Assembly (NCBI RefSeq): GCF_035978755.1 | Contig: NZ_CP108414.1 | Location: 2,852,001 to 2,916,000 of the forward strand | Length of the DNA: 64,000 nt | Direction of reading: 5' to 3' | Source: Streptomyces sp. NBC_01298 | GTDB lineage: Bacteria; Actinomycetota; Actinomycetes; Streptomycetales; Streptomycetaceae | The notes under the pieces: generated by a model | What the model saw: only the letters and a program-made list of their open reading frames with translations | Told to the model about the DNA's origin: nothing | The model's database searches: none | Position numbers and translations under genes: made by a program | Shown here: positions 1 to 8,113 of the stretch, piece by piece | How positions within the stretch are numbered: the first letter of the stretch is position 1 | How the letters are laid out: each line of letters starts with the position of its first letter

Positions 1-1342
1 GTTCGCCGTAGCGGGTGGCTCCGGCGGCCGCGGTCATGGCGACCACGTCCTCGTCGAAGCTGCCGTCCGGGTCGTGCACGGCGAGGGCGGCCAGGCCCTG
101 GACCTCGGAGCGGGTGGGGATCACGGCGACCCGTACGCCTTCGGCCCGCGCCTGCTGGGCGGCGGCCGCGGCGACCGCGCGCAGTTCGGCGCCGTTGGGG
201 AGCAGGACGACCTCGCGGGCGTGCGCCTCGCGGATGGCGTCGGCCAGTTCGGCGACGGCCGGGGGTTCCCCGGGCCGGGCGAGCACGGTGGTGGCGCCCG
301 CCTCTCCGCAGAGCCCGGCCAGTCCCTCGCCCTGGACCACGGCGACGACCGCGCGCTGGGAGCGCTCGCCGCGGGCGCGGCGGCGTTCGTCGCCGAAGTG
401 CGTGATGCGGATCCGGTAGGGCCGCCCGGCGACCACCGCGGCCTCCACGGCCGCGCCGGGGTCGTCGACGTGGACGTGGACGTTCCACAGCCCGTCGCCG
501 CCGACCACCACGAGGGAGTCCCCGAGGGAGTCGAGCCGGGTGCGCAGCCGGTCGACCTCGGGCTCGGGGGCCTCCAGCAGGTAGATCACCTCGTAGGCGG
601 GTCCGCCGTGCTCCTCGGCGCAGGGCTCGGACGGCTTCGGTACGGGCACGGCCCGGCCGCGTACCGGTTCGGGCGCCGGCTCCCGCCCGGACAGCGCCTG
701 CCACAGGGCCCCGAGTACGGCGACCAGCCCGCAGCCCCCGGCGTCGACGACCCCGGCCCGCCCCAGCGCGGCCAGCTGGCCCGGAGTTTCGGCGAGGGCC
801 GCGCGGGCTCCGTCGTAGGCGGCCCCGGCCACGTCGGCCGCGTTCTCGGAGGGTCCGGCGGCGGCTTCCGCGGCCCTGGCGGCCGCCGCGGCGACGGTGA
901 GCATGGTGCCCTCGACAGGGTGCGCGACGGCCCGGTACGCCTCCTCGGCGGCCCGGGTCAGCGCCCGCGCGAGCAGCCGTGCGGGATCGCGCCCGGCGGG
1001 CTCGTCGCCGAGTACGTCGGCCACTCCGCGCAGCAGCTGCGCGAGGATCGTCCCGGAGTTGCCCCGGGCGCCTATCAGGGCGCCGTGCGCGAAGGCCCGT
1101 ACGGCTTCGGGGAGGGTGGCTCCGGCTGTGCCGTCCGTCACTCCGGCGAGGTGGTCCGCGAGCTCGCGGTCGGCCGATTCGGCGGTCAGGTAGAGGTTGG
1201 TGCCGGTGTCCGCGTCGGCGACGGGATAGACGTTGATCGCGTCGATGTCCTCGCGGGCCCGGCCCAGTGCGGCCAGGGCCAGTGAGCTCCAGGTGCGTAC
1301 CGCTTCGGCGTTCAGGGGGTACGGCTGAGGCTGGTGCGCCAC
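1..1342 (-). CDS. DAK/DhaL-domain kinase-like protein (FakA-like), partial at left edge
   Basis: The frame is open to the left edge of the window, so only the N-terminal ~447 residues are present. The start is GTG at 1342, preceded by AAGGAGGA. The N-terminus holds the DhaL signature: NVYPVADADTGTN near residues 38-50, whose aspartates would bind Mg-ADP, and further on GARGNSGTILAQLLRG. In this family DhaL is the nucleotide-binding half of dihydroxyacetone kinase or of fatty-acid kinase FakA. A long C-terminal DegV-partner-type region is normal for FakA-like proteins, and this one is long enough to have it. It is divergent from rpmB, and in other Streptomyces recG lies beyond it (known context, not visible here). 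The substrate is not predictable from sequence; a fatty-acid kinase role is inference. Confidence 0.85.
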   Translation of the reverse strand, partial: MAHQPQPYPLNAEAVRTWSSLALAALGRAREDIDAINVYPVADADTGTNLYLTAESADRELADHLAGVTDGTAGATLPEAVRAFAHGALIGARGNSGTILAQLLRGVADVLGDEPAGRDPARLLARALTRAAEEAYRAVAHPVEGTMLTVAAAAARAAEAAAGPSENAADVAGAAYDGARAALAETPGQLAALGRAGVVDAGGCGLVAVLGALWQALSGREPAPEPVRGRAVPVPKPSEPCAEEHGGPAYEVIYLLEAPEPEVDRLRTRLDSLGDSLVVVGGDGLWNVHVHVDDPGAAVEAAVVAGRPYRIRITHFGDERRRARGERSQRAVVAVVQGEGLAGLCGEAGATTVLARPGEPPAVAELADAIREAHAREVVLLPNGAELRAVAAAAAQQARAEGVRVAVIPTRSEVQGLAALAVHDPDGSFDEDVVAMTAAAGATRYGE

Positions 1343-1443
1343 CGGGCGTTCCTCCTTGTGCGGGCCAGGGTTCACCGCAGGGTAACGAAGGACTGCCGGG
1401 AGGGCGGGACCCCGGGGCGGGGGCGGCCGGGGACATGGTAGTT

Positions 1444-1472
1444 TTCTTGGACCGAGGCAGTCGTTGTATGCT
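1444..1472 (+). promoter_or_regulatory. Candidate sigma-HrdB-type promoter for rpmB
   Basis: TTCTTG at 1444-1449 and TATGCT at 1467-1472 are separated by 17 bp, a good match to vegetative -35/-10 spacing. It lies about 115 bp upstream of the rpmB start and gives a leader of roughly 105 nt. The start site is not mapped; this is by inspection only. Confidence 0.5.
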
Positions 1473-1517
1473 GCTCCGGTTGCCCGATGAGAGTCGGGCC
1501 ATTCCCCCCGGCAAACC

Positions 1518-1571
1518 ACTTCAGATCTCTGATACCGGTGCGCCGGGATTCACTGTAAGTGCATCTGAAGT
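1518..1571 (+). promoter_or_regulatory. Inverted repeat in the rpmB 5' leader
   Basis: ACTTCAGAT at 1518-1526 and ATCTGAAGT at 1563-1571 are perfectly complementary (9 bp) and enclose 36 nt. The 3' arm ends a few bases before the Shine-Dalgarno GGAG at 1576. A stem here could present or hide the ribosome binding site, as in autogenously controlled ribosomal protein leaders. The function is inferred. Confidence 0.4.
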
Positions 1572-1585
1572 CTTTGGAGTGACCT

Positions 1586-1771
1586 GTGGCTGCCAACTGC
1601 GACGTTTGCGCCAAGGGGCCGAGCTTCGGCAACAGCATTTCCCACTCGCACCGCCGCACCTCGCGTCGCTGGAACCCGAACATCCAGCGTGTCCGTGCCG
1701 TGGTCAATGGGACGCCGAAGCGCCTCAACGCCTGCACCTCGTGCATCAAGGCCGGCAAGGTCTCGCGCTGA
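1586..1771 (+). CDS. rpmB: 50S ribosomal protein L28
   Basis: A 61-aa basic protein with GTG start and TTTGGAG ribosome binding site. It carries two cysteine pairs, CDVC near residues 5-8 and CTSC near 50-53, the zinc-binding C+ form of L28. The middle segment [15 protein letters not shown] is characteristic of the family. Streptomyces often encode a second, zinc-free L28 elsewhere that is de-repressed under zinc starvation; this copy is the zinc-dependent type. It is monocistronic, with a strong hairpin immediately downstream. Confidence 0.97.
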   Translation: MAANCDVCAKGPSFGNSISHSHRRTSRRWNPNIQRVRAVVNGTPKRLNACTSCIKAGKVSR

Positions 1772-1808
1772 CGCCTTCCGTCGTAGCGCAGCCCTTTCCG
1801 GTTGCTGA

Positions 1809-1840
1809 GAAGGCCGGTCCACCTGGTGGACCGGCCTCTT
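1809..1840 (+). terminator. rpmB terminator hairpin
   Basis: AGGCCGGTCCACC and GGTGGACCGGCCT form a 13-bp stem around a single loop base, followed by CTTGCTTT. It starts about 40 bp after the rpmB stop. Confidence 0.75.
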
Positions 1841-1866
1841 GCTTTACCTGATCGAACATGATCAAA

Positions 1867-1920
1867 CCTGTAGGGCCTGCTTCACCTCGTACATGTACGA
1901 GGTGAAGCAGGCCCTACAGG
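1867..1920. repeat. 54-bp perfect palindrome between convergent rpmB and thiD
   Basis: Positions 1867-1920 read identically on both strands: two 27-bp arms with no loop, centred on ACAT|GTAC-like sequence at 1893/1894. It lies between the rpmB terminator and the 3' end of thiD, so as RNA it would form a very stable hairpin from either side. It most likely acts as a bidirectional terminator or transcript-end stabiliser, but the absence of any loop is unusual for a terminator. Confidence 0.85.
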
Positions 1921-1970
1921 CGTTTCAGTGCGGGCGTTTCAGTGCGGACGGTTCCGTGCGGACGGTTCAG
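1921..1970. repeat. 14-bp tandem repeat overlapping the thiD stop codon
   Basis: Three consecutive 14-bp units start at 1921, 1935 and 1949 (CGTTTCAGTGCGGG, CGTTTCAGTGCGGA, CGGTTCCGTGCGGA). A partial fourth unit runs into the thiD stop at 1967-1969. It abuts the 54-bp palindrome. A replication-slippage origin is likely; no function is apparent. Confidence 0.7.
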
Positions 1971-2824
1971 CAGCGCCACTGCCACGCGTGGTCCACCGGG
2001 CCGATGCCCCCGCCCAGGGAGAACCCGGCGGCGATGGCGCCGGTGACGTACTCCTTGGCCTCGGTGACGGCCTCCGGGACGGTCCGGCCCTTGGCCAGCC
2101 CCGCCGCGATCGCGCTGGCGAGCGTGCAGCCGGTGCCGTGGGTGTGGCGGTTGTCGTGGCGGGGGGCCCGCAGCCAGCGTTCGTCGGCGCCGTCCGTCAG
2201 GAGGTCAACGGCCTCGCCCCCGTGGGCGGCGAGGTGGCCGCCCTTGATCAGCGCCCACGCGGGCCCGTACGCGAGGACCGCGTCGGCGGCCCGGCGCATG
2301 TCGTCCTCGGTCTCCACGACGACTCCGGTGAGCTGGGTCACCTCGTCCAGGTTCGGCGTGGCGACGGTGGCCCGCGGCAGCAGTTCTCCGCGGACGGCGT
2401 CCAGCGCGGTGGCCGCGAGGAGCGCGTCCCCGTGCTTGGAGACGCCGACCGGGTCCACCACCGCCGGGGCGGCGGTCGCGGCGAGCAGTTCGGCCACGGC
2501 CTCCACGAGCGCGGCCGAGGAGAGCATTCCCGTCTTCACGGCCTGGACGCCGATATCGTCCACCACGGCCCTGTATTGGCCCTTCACGGCCTCCACGGGC
2601 AGTTCCCAGACCCCTTTGACGCCCAGCGAGTTCTGCGCGGTCACAGCGGTCACCACGCTCATCCCGTGGACCCCGAGCGCCAGCATCGTCTTGAGGTCGG
2701 CCTGGATGCCCGCGCCGCCGCCGGAGTCGGATCCGGCGACGGTCAGGCACAGCGGCGGGTGCGGGCGGGACGGGGTGGTGGCCGTCCGACCGGGGGCGCC
2801 GGAGGCGCCGGGGGAACCGCTCAT
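1967..2824 (-). CDS. thiD: Hydroxymethylpyrimidine kinase / HMP-phosphate kinase
   Basis: 285 aa. Phosphorylates 4-amino-5-hydroxymethyl-2-methylpyrimidine and then its monophosphate, supplying the pyrimidine half of thiamine. The ribokinase-fold signatures are clear: [19 protein letters not shown] near residue 28 (substrate loop), [15 protein letters not shown] in the middle, and [18 protein letters not shown] (anion hole and catalytic Asp/Cys region) near the C-terminus. The ATG at 2824 overlaps the thiL stop in an ATGA arrangement, so the two are translationally coupled. The N-terminal ~20 residues are a proline/glycine-rich extension. I see no thiamine riboswitch motif upstream of thiL. 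Confidence 0.95.
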   Translation of the reverse strand: MSGSPGASGAPGRTATTPSRPHPPLCLTVAGSDSGGGAGIQADLKTMLALGVHGMSVVTAVTAQNSLGVKGVWELPVEAVKGQYRAVVDDIGVQAVKTGMLSSAALVEAVAELLAATAAPAVVDPVGVSKHGDALLAATALDAVRGELLPRATVATPNLDEVTQLTGVVVETEDDMRRAADAVLAYGPAWALIKGGHLAAHGGEAVDLLTDGADERWLRAPRHDNRHTHGTGCTLASAIAAGLAKGRTVPEAVTEAKEYVTGAIAAGFSLGGGIGPVDHAWQWRC

Positions 2825-3804
2825 CGCGGGGTGTCCTCCGCGGCCGCGTCCCCGCCGAAGTGGTCCCAGCCGCCGGTGGAGGCCCAGGGGGCGCCGTCGA
2901 CGGTCACCTGGGGCAGCGCCGAGCGGTTCTGGACCTCGCCGATGACCTTCCAGCGGGCCGGGAGCTTCACGTCCGGCGGGAAGGTGGCCACGATCGCGTG
3001 GTCCTCTCCCCCGGTGAGGACCCACTGGAGCGGGTCCACGCCGACGGCCTGCCCGATGTCGTGCATCTGCGTCGGGATGTCGACGGCGGCCGAGCGCAGG
3101 TCGATCCGTACCTTGCTGGCCTCGGCGATGTGCCCGAGGTCCGCGATCAGGCCGTCGCTGACGTCGGTCATGGCGGTGGCGCCGAGTCCGGCGGCCGCGG
3201 GGCCCGCGTGGTACGGGGGCTCGGGGCGGCGGTGGGCCTCGACGAAGGCGCGCGGCGAGCGGAAGCCCCGCGAGAGCACCGCGAAGCCGGCCGCGGACCA
3301 GCCGAGCCAGCCGGTCACGGCCACGACGTCGCCGGGCTGGGCGCCGGAGCGCAGCACGGGTTCGTGGTTGCGCAGGTCGCCGAGGGCGGTGATGGCCACG
3401 GTGATGATGTCGCCGCGGACCACGTCGCCGCCGACCACGGCCGCGCCGGCGACCTGGCATTCGTCGCGGATGCCGTCCATGAGCTCGGTGGGCCAGGTCG
3501 CCGGCAGCTCGGCCGGGACGACGAGGCCGAGCAGCAGCGCGGTCGGCACCGCGCCCATGGCGGCGATGTCGGCGAGGTTCTGCGCGGCGGCCTTGCGGCC
3601 GACGTCGTAGGCCGTGGACCAGTCGCGCCGGAAGTGCCTGCCCTCCAGCAGGATGTCCGTGCTCGCCACGACCCGCCGGTCGGGGGCCGACACCACCGCG
3701 GCGTCGTCGCCCGGGCCGACCCGGACCGCCGGGGTGGTGGTGAGCCGTGAGGTGAGCTCCCGAATGAGCCCGAACTCCCCCAGCTCGCCCACAGTGCCCT
3801 TCAT
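2821..3804 (-). CDS. thiL: Thiamine-monophosphate kinase
   Basis: 327 aa, typical family length. Converts thiamine phosphate to thiamine diphosphate with ATP. Visible motifs are [10 protein letters not shown] near residue 30 (Mg-ATP binding), [12 protein letters not shown] (the family's TDmLvEGvHF), [21 protein letters not shown], and [12 protein letters not shown] near residue 265. This is an AIR-synthase/PurM-type fold. It is first in a two-gene thiL-thiD unit and divergent from the AsnC-type gene at 4050. Start ATG at 3804 follows AAGGGG. Confidence 0.95.
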   Translation of the reverse strand: MKGTVGELGEFGLIRELTSRLTTTPAVRVGPGDDAAVVSAPDRRVVASTDILLEGRHFRRDWSTAYDVGRKAAAQNLADIAAMGAVPTALLLGLVVPAELPATWPTELMDGIRDECQVAGAAVVGGDVVRGDIITVAITALGDLRNHEPVLRSGAQPGDVVAVTGWLGWSAAGFAVLSRGFRSPRAFVEAHRRPEPPYHAGPAAAGLGATAMTDVSDGLIADLGHIAEASKVRIDLRSAAVDIPTQMHDIGQAVGVDPLQWVLTGGEDHAIVATFPPDVKLPARWKVIGEVQNRSALPQVTVDGAPWASTGGWDHFGGDAAAEDTPR

Positions 3805-4049
3805 CGCTGTGCCCCTTCTTGCCCAGTCCGCTTGCGGTCGCGAGCCGTCACAGCTCTGGGTACCGTCAACAGATACGTCAACTTCTGCTCTCCGTACGCC
3901 CCGCTCTGCGCGCCGCCGACCCCGCGGGTCTCCCCGCGGCGCTCGGCGACGCGGTACCGTGGCGTCCCTTCTTCCCCGGGCCCACCCGTCATCCCCGGGC
4001 CCACCCGAAGGGTAGGGGAAATGATCCTCGTGGCCGCCCTGGAGGTTCC

Positions 4050-4283
4050 GTGGTACAGGCGTACATCCTCATCCAGACCGAGGTGGGCAAGGCGTCGTTC
4101 GTCGCCGAGTCCATCGCGCAGATCGCGGGGGTGATCCAGGCCGAGGACGTGACCGGCCCCTACGACGTGATCGTGCGCGCCCAGGCCGACACCGTGGACG
4201 ATCTCGGCCGCATGGTCGTGGCCAAGGTCCAGCAGGTGGAGGGGATCACCCGCACCCTGACCTGCCCGGTCGTCCATCTGTAG
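4050..4283 (+). CDS. Stand-alone AsnC/Lrp ligand-binding (RAM) domain protein
   Basis: 77 aa, GTG start with GGAGG 5 nt upstream. It is only the alpha-beta RAM domain of Lrp/AsnC regulators: VQAYILIQTEVGKA at the start, then GPYDVIVRAQADTVDDLG and VEGITRTLTCPVVH. There is no helix-turn-helix. Such small proteins form ring oligomers that bind amino acids and may modulate full-length Lrp proteins. It sits 21 bp before a DUF3515 lipoprotein gene, an arrangement widespread in Streptomyces. The ligand is unknown. Confidence 0.9.
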   Translation: MVQAYILIQTEVGKASFVAESIAQIAGVIQAEDVTGPYDVIVRAQADTVDDLGRMVVAKVQQVEGITRTLTCPVVHL

Positions 4284-4303
4284 CCCCCGTCTACTCTTGG
4301 CCG

Positions 4304-4801
4304 GTGATGTCACGACACCGCCGGCCCTTCTCTCTGCTCGCCGCCCTGGTCGCGCTGGCCGCCTCGGCGGCCGTCGCGGGCTGTTCCCCGGGCGGTTCCG
4401 AGGCCCGGGTGGATCCGCCGTCCGCTCCGCCCGCCGATGTCGCGGATCTCTGTGCGGCGCTGCACAAAGAGCTTCCCGCGACGGTGGTCTCGCTGGCCCG
4501 GACCCCGGCACTGCCGGAGTCGGACCTGACCGCCGCGTGGGGTGGCTCGGCGATCGTACTGCGGTGCGGTATCCCCCGGCCCGCGAAGATGCTGGACGAG
4601 AAGCAGGAGGGCGTCGACGTGAACGGTGTCGGCTGGCTCCTGGAGGACCTGGGCGACGACGGCTTCCGGTTCACCACCGGGAGTCGGCTGGCGTACACGG
4701 AGGTCCGGGTCGACAAGGAGCATGCCACGGATGCGGGGATGCTGGTGGGCCTCTCCGCCGCGATCGCCAAGACCGTTCCGGTGGGCATCTCCTCGTACTG
4801 A
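4304..4801 (+). CDS. DUF3515 lipoprotein
   Basis: 165 aa. A signal peptide with twin arginines (RHRRPF) and a hydrophobic run to residue 25 ends in lipobox AVAGC, placing the lipidated cysteine at 27. The mature part contains LCAALHKELPATV and a conserved C at about residue 86 in VLRCGIP, then VGWLLEDLGDDGFRFTT, all typical of DUF3515. The function is unknown. It probably shares a transcript with the RAM-domain gene 21 bp upstream. A GTG at 4301 could add one residue. A strong terminator follows. Confidence 0.9.
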   Translation: MMSRHRRPFSLLAALVALAASAAVAGCSPGGSEARVDPPSAPPADVADLCAALHKELPATVVSLARTPALPESDLTAAWGGSAIVLRCGIPRPAKMLDEKQEGVDVNGVGWLLEDLGDDGFRFTTGSRLAYTEVRVDKEHATDAGMLVGLSAAIAKTVPVGISSY

Positions 4802-4824
4802 CGCTCCCGGGCCCGCCCGCGCGG

Positions 4825-4876
4825 AAGAGGACCGCCCGCCGCCCTCCTCATCCGAGGGGCGGCGGGCGGTCCTCTT
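4825..4876. terminator. Bidirectional terminator between DUF3515 gene and ddlA
   Basis: AAGAGGACCGCCCGCCGCCC and its exact complement (4857-4876) form a 20-bp stem with a 12-nt loop between convergent genes. A-rich and T-rich ends on the two strands fit use from both sides. Confidence 0.85.
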
Positions 4877-4913
4877 TCGCGTACGGGGCTTCGGGGCTGG
4901 GCTCGGTACGGGG

Positions 4914-6071
4914 TTAGCGCAGTCCGGTGGAGCGGCGCAGGGCGGCCTGGATCAGGCGGTCCACCAGCTCCGGGTATGCGATGCCCGACTCCTGCCACAT
5001 GCGCGGGTACATGGAGATCGGGGTGAAGCCCGGCATCGTGTTGATCTCGTTGATGACGAACTCGCCGTCTTCGGTGAGGAAGAAGTCGGCGCGCACCAGG
5101 CCCTCGCAGGACGCGGCGTCGAAGGCCTCGATCGCGAGCTTCTGGACCTCGGCGGTCTGCTCCGGGGTGAGCGGGGCGGGCACGAGTCCGGAGGCGGAGT
5201 CGATGTACTTCGCCTCGAAGTCGTAGAAGTCGTGGCTGGAGACCGGCGGGATCTCGGCGGGCACGCTCGCGCGCGGACCGTCCTCGAACTCCAGGACTCC
5301 GACCTCGATCTCGCGGCCGCGCAGCAGCGCCTCCACGATGATCTTCGGGTCGTGGCGGCGGGCCTCGCGGATCGCGGCGTCCAGCCCGGAGGGATCGTCG
5401 ACCTTGGTGATGCCGATCGAGGAGCCTGCGCGGGCGGGCTTGATGAACAGCGGCCAGCCGTGCTCGCCGGCGAAGTCCGCGATGCGGGCGAGGGCGCCCT
5501 CGCGGTCGTTCTCCCACTCGCGGGGGCGGATGGTCACGTACGGGCCGACGCTCAGCCCGAAGGACGTGAAGACCCGCTTCATGTAGTCCTTGTCCTGGCC
5601 GACGGCCGAGGCGAGGACGCCCGAGCCGACGTACGGGATGCCGGACAGCTCCAGGAGGCCCTGGAGGGTGCCGTCCTCGCCGTACGGGCCGTGCAGGACG
5701 GGGAAGACCACGTCGACCTCGCCCAGCGCCTTGGGGACGGCGCCCGGCTCGGTGTAGACGATCTCGCGGCTGGCCGGGTCCACGGAGAGCACGACGGTGC
5801 CGTCATCGGAACCGGCGAGCTGCCCCACGTTGGGAAGCCGGCCGCCGGAGATGGCCATCCGGGCGGGCTCGTCGGCGGTCAGCGCCCATCGGCCGTCCGT
5901 GGTGATGCCGATGGGCAGCACCTCGTACTTGGAGCGGTCGATGGAGCGCAGGACGGCGCCCGCGGTGACGACCGAGATGGCGTGTTCCGAGCTGCGGCCG
6001 CCGAACACGACGGCCACGCGGGGCTTGCGGCCCTGCTGCTCAGGGGTCTGGGGGAGGTTCTCGCTGCTCAT
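4914..6071 (-). CDS. ddlA: D-alanine--D-alanine ligase
   Basis: 385 aa from the ATG at 6071, chosen because CGAGGCG precedes it; an in-frame ATG at 6095 would add eight residues without a good ribosome binding site. Makes the D-Ala-D-Ala dipeptide for peptidoglycan. ATP-grasp motifs in order: VVFGGRSSEHAISVVTAG, PVLHGPYGEDGTLQGLLEL, IKPARAGSSIGI, a C-terminal RADFFLTEDGEFVINEINT (Mg ligands D, E, N) and PGFTPISMYPRMW. The context gpsA-ddlA (39-bp gap) is a phospholipid/cell-envelope operon with plsC. Confidence 0.97.
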   Translation of the reverse strand: MSSENLPQTPEQQGRKPRVAVVFGGRSSEHAISVVTAGAVLRSIDRSKYEVLPIGITTDGRWALTADEPARMAISGGRLPNVGQLAGSDDGTVVLSVDPASREIVYTEPGAVPKALGEVDVVFPVLHGPYGEDGTLQGLLELSGIPYVGSGVLASAVGQDKDYMKRVFTSFGLSVGPYVTIRPREWENDREGALARIADFAGEHGWPLFIKPARAGSSIGITKVDDPSGLDAAIREARRHDPKIIVEALLRGREIEVGVLEFEDGPRASVPAEIPPVSSHDFYDFEAKYIDSASGLVPAPLTPEQTAEVQKLAIEAFDAASCEGLVRADFFLTEDGEFVINEINTMPGFTPISMYPRMWQESGIAYPELVDRLIQAALRRSTGLR

Positions 6072-6110
6072 ATCGCCTCGAGGGTACCCGCTCACGCGTC
6101 CGGAAAGCAG

Positions 6111-7121
6111 TCAGCGCCGTTCCGGTTTGGCGCTGCGTCCCATGAGTTCCTTGAGCGCGACCAGGGTGGGCTTGCCGTGGTGGACGATGTCGACGACCGT
6201 GTCGGTGATCGGCATGTCCACTCCGTGGCGGCGGGCCAGATCGGCCACGGACTGGCAGGACTTGACGCCCTCGGCGGTCTGCTTGGTGACCGCGATGGTC
6301 TCCTCCAGGGTCATCCCGCGGCCGAGGTTGGTGCCGAAGGTGTGGTTCCTGGAGAGCGGCGAGGAGCAGGTGGCGACGAGGTCGCCGAGGCCCGCGAGGC
6401 CGGAGAAGGTGAGCGGGTCGGCGCCCATCGCCAGGCCCAGGCGGGTGGCTTCGGCGAGGCCGCGGGTGATGAGCGAGCCCTTGGTGTTGTCGCCGAGGCC
6501 CATGCCGTCCGCGATGCCGACGGCGAGGCCGATGACGTTCTTGACGGCGCCGCCGAGCTCGCAGCCGATGACGTCGGTGCTCGTGTACGGGCGGAAGTAC
6601 GGGGTGTGGCAGGCGGCCTGGAGTCGCTGGGCGACGGCTTCGTCGACGCAGGCGACCACGGAGGCCGCGGGCTGCCGGGCGGCGATCTCGGCGGCCAGGT
6701 TGGGTCCGGTGACGACCGCGATGCGCTCGGCGGGGACCTTGGCCACCTCTTCGATGACCTCGCTCATCCGCTTGGCGGTGCCGAGTTCGACGCCCTTCAT
6801 CAGGGAGACGAGCACGGTCTGGGGGGCCAGCAGCGGGGCCCAGGCGGCGAGGTTGCCGCGCAGGGTCTGCGAGGGCACGGCGAGGACCGTGAAGTCGGCG
6901 CCGGCCGCGGCCTCGGCCGGGTCGGTGGTGGCGCGGATGTTCGCGGGGAGTTCGACGTCGGGGAAGTAGTCCGGGTTGGTCCGGCCGCTGTTGATGGCGT
7001 CGACGAGCTCCTGCCGGCGGCCCCACAGGACCACCTCGCAGCCGGCGTCGGCGAGGACCATGGCGAAGGCCGTGCCCCAGGAGCCTGTTCCGAATACGGC
7101 TGCCTTCACGGGACCTGTCAC
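6111..7121 (-). CDS. gpsA: NAD(P)-dependent glycerol-3-phosphate dehydrogenase
   Basis: 336 aa. Reduces dihydroxyacetone phosphate to sn-glycerol-3-phosphate for phospholipid synthesis. Start GTG at 7121 sits in a GTGA overlap with the stop of plsC. The Rossmann motif FGTGSWGTAFA is at the N-terminus. LMKGVELGT and TGPNLAAEIA follow, with catalytic lysine region GGAVKNVIGLAVGI and glycerophosphate-binding SRNHTFG. plsC, gpsA and ddlA are consecutive and probably co-transcribed, so the product can feed directly into acylation. Confidence 0.97.
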   Translation of the reverse strand: MTGPVKAAVFGTGSWGTAFAMVLADAGCEVVLWGRRQELVDAINSGRTNPDYFPDVELPANIRATTDPAEAAAGADFTVLAVPSQTLRGNLAAWAPLLAPQTVLVSLMKGVELGTAKRMSEVIEEVAKVPAERIAVVTGPNLAAEIAARQPAASVVACVDEAVAQRLQAACHTPYFRPYTSTDVIGCELGGAVKNVIGLAVGIADGMGLGDNTKGSLITRGLAEATRLGLAMGADPLTFSGLAGLGDLVATCSSPLSRNHTFGTNLGRGMTLEETIAVTKQTAEGVKSCQSVADLARRHGVDMPITDTVVDIVHHGKPTLVALKELMGRSAKPERR

Positions 7122-7870
7122 TTGGTGCCCTCCCCTGCGGCCTTGCGCCGCTGCTGCGCCCTGGCGCCTCGATGGTCGTACGGCTGCGCGGGCGCACTCT
7201 CGCCCCGCAGTTCCTCCAGCAGCCCGGTGATGGCCGCCATGATGACTTCGGTGGCCTCCCTGAGCACGTCCGGAGTGGGTTCCCGGTCGTAGTACGCGGA
7301 GAGGTCCACGGGCGGCCCGGCGAGGACCTGGAGGGTCTTGCGCGGGAACAGGCTGACCTTGTTCTCCTTGGCGTAGGGCGGCATCGCGAGATTCGCGCCC
7401 CACTGGGCCACCGGAATGACGGGGGCCCTGGTCATCAGCGCCACGCGGGCGGCGCCGGTCTTGCCGGCCATCGGCCACATCTCGGGGTCCCGGGTGAGGG
7501 TGCCCTCCGGGTAAAAGGCCACGCATTCGCCGCGCTCGATCGCGTCCACGGCGGCCCGGAATGCGTCCAGGGCGTTGGTGGACTCCCGGTAGACGGGGAT
7601 CTGACCGGAGCCGCGCAGGATCGCTCCGACAATGGGGACCTCGAAGAGGGCCGCCTTGCCGAGCAATCGGGGCACCCGGCCGGTGTTGTACTGGAAGTGC
7701 GCGTAGGACAGCGGGTCCAGATACGAGTTGTGATTGACGGCGGTGATAAATCCGCCCTCGGTCGGAATGTGTTCCATTCCCCGCCAGTCCCGCCTGAAGA
7801 GCACTACCAGCGGCGGTTTCGCGATGGCCGCCGCAAGGCGGTACCAGAAGCCGATTCTGCGGCGGGACAC
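7118..7870 (-). CDS. plsC: 1-acylglycerol-3-phosphate O-acyltransferase
   Basis: 250 aa. Transfers an acyl group to lysophosphatidic acid. The acyltransferase motifs are present: NHNSYLDP (HX4D catalytic pair), IPVYRES, and FYPEGTLTRD (EGT motif, phosphate binding). VIPVAQWGANL gives the fourth block. I chose the GTG at 7870 because GAGGAAGG lies 7-10 nt upstream; the frame is open further up but codes for nothing recognisable. The C-terminus is a basic, disordered tail. It overlaps gpsA by 4 bp. Confidence 0.93.
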   Translation of the reverse strand: MSRRRIGFWYRLAAAIAKPPLVVLFRRDWRGMEHIPTEGGFITAVNHNSYLDPLSYAHFQYNTGRVPRLLGKAALFEVPIVGAILRGSGQIPVYRESTNALDAFRAAVDAIERGECVAFYPEGTLTRDPEMWPMAGKTGAARVALMTRAPVIPVAQWGANLAMPPYAKENKVSLFPRKTLQVLAGPPVDLSAYYDREPTPDVLREATEVIMAAITGLLEELRGESAPAQPYDHRGARAQQRRKAAGEGTK

Positions 7871-8113
7871 TCGGACACCTTCCTCTAGGACCGGTGCGCG
7901 GCTTGGGCGCCCCGGGGACGGACAAGTGTGGGCCCCGGGTCCGGTCTCTGTCGAGAACACCGTACGCCCCGGACACCCGGAGCAGGCCCCGGGTCGCCCG
8001 GCATGAGGTGACAATGGGGCTCCGCATGACCTGACCGTGACCAGCACATGGTCTGAGCGGCGCGCGAGCGTGCCGGAGGGAAGGGGTCCGTCACGAACGC
8101 CGTCTGGAGTCTG

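Noticed and set aside
3805..4049. Thiamine pyrophosphate riboswitch upstream of thiL.
   Set aside because: No CTGAGA or downstream TPP-aptamer core on the thiL strand.
4626..7292. An 888-codon plus-strand open frame across ddlA and gpsA.
   Set aside because: It is antisense to two well-supported housekeeping genes and has valine/glycine/aspartate-biased composition typical of a shadow frame.
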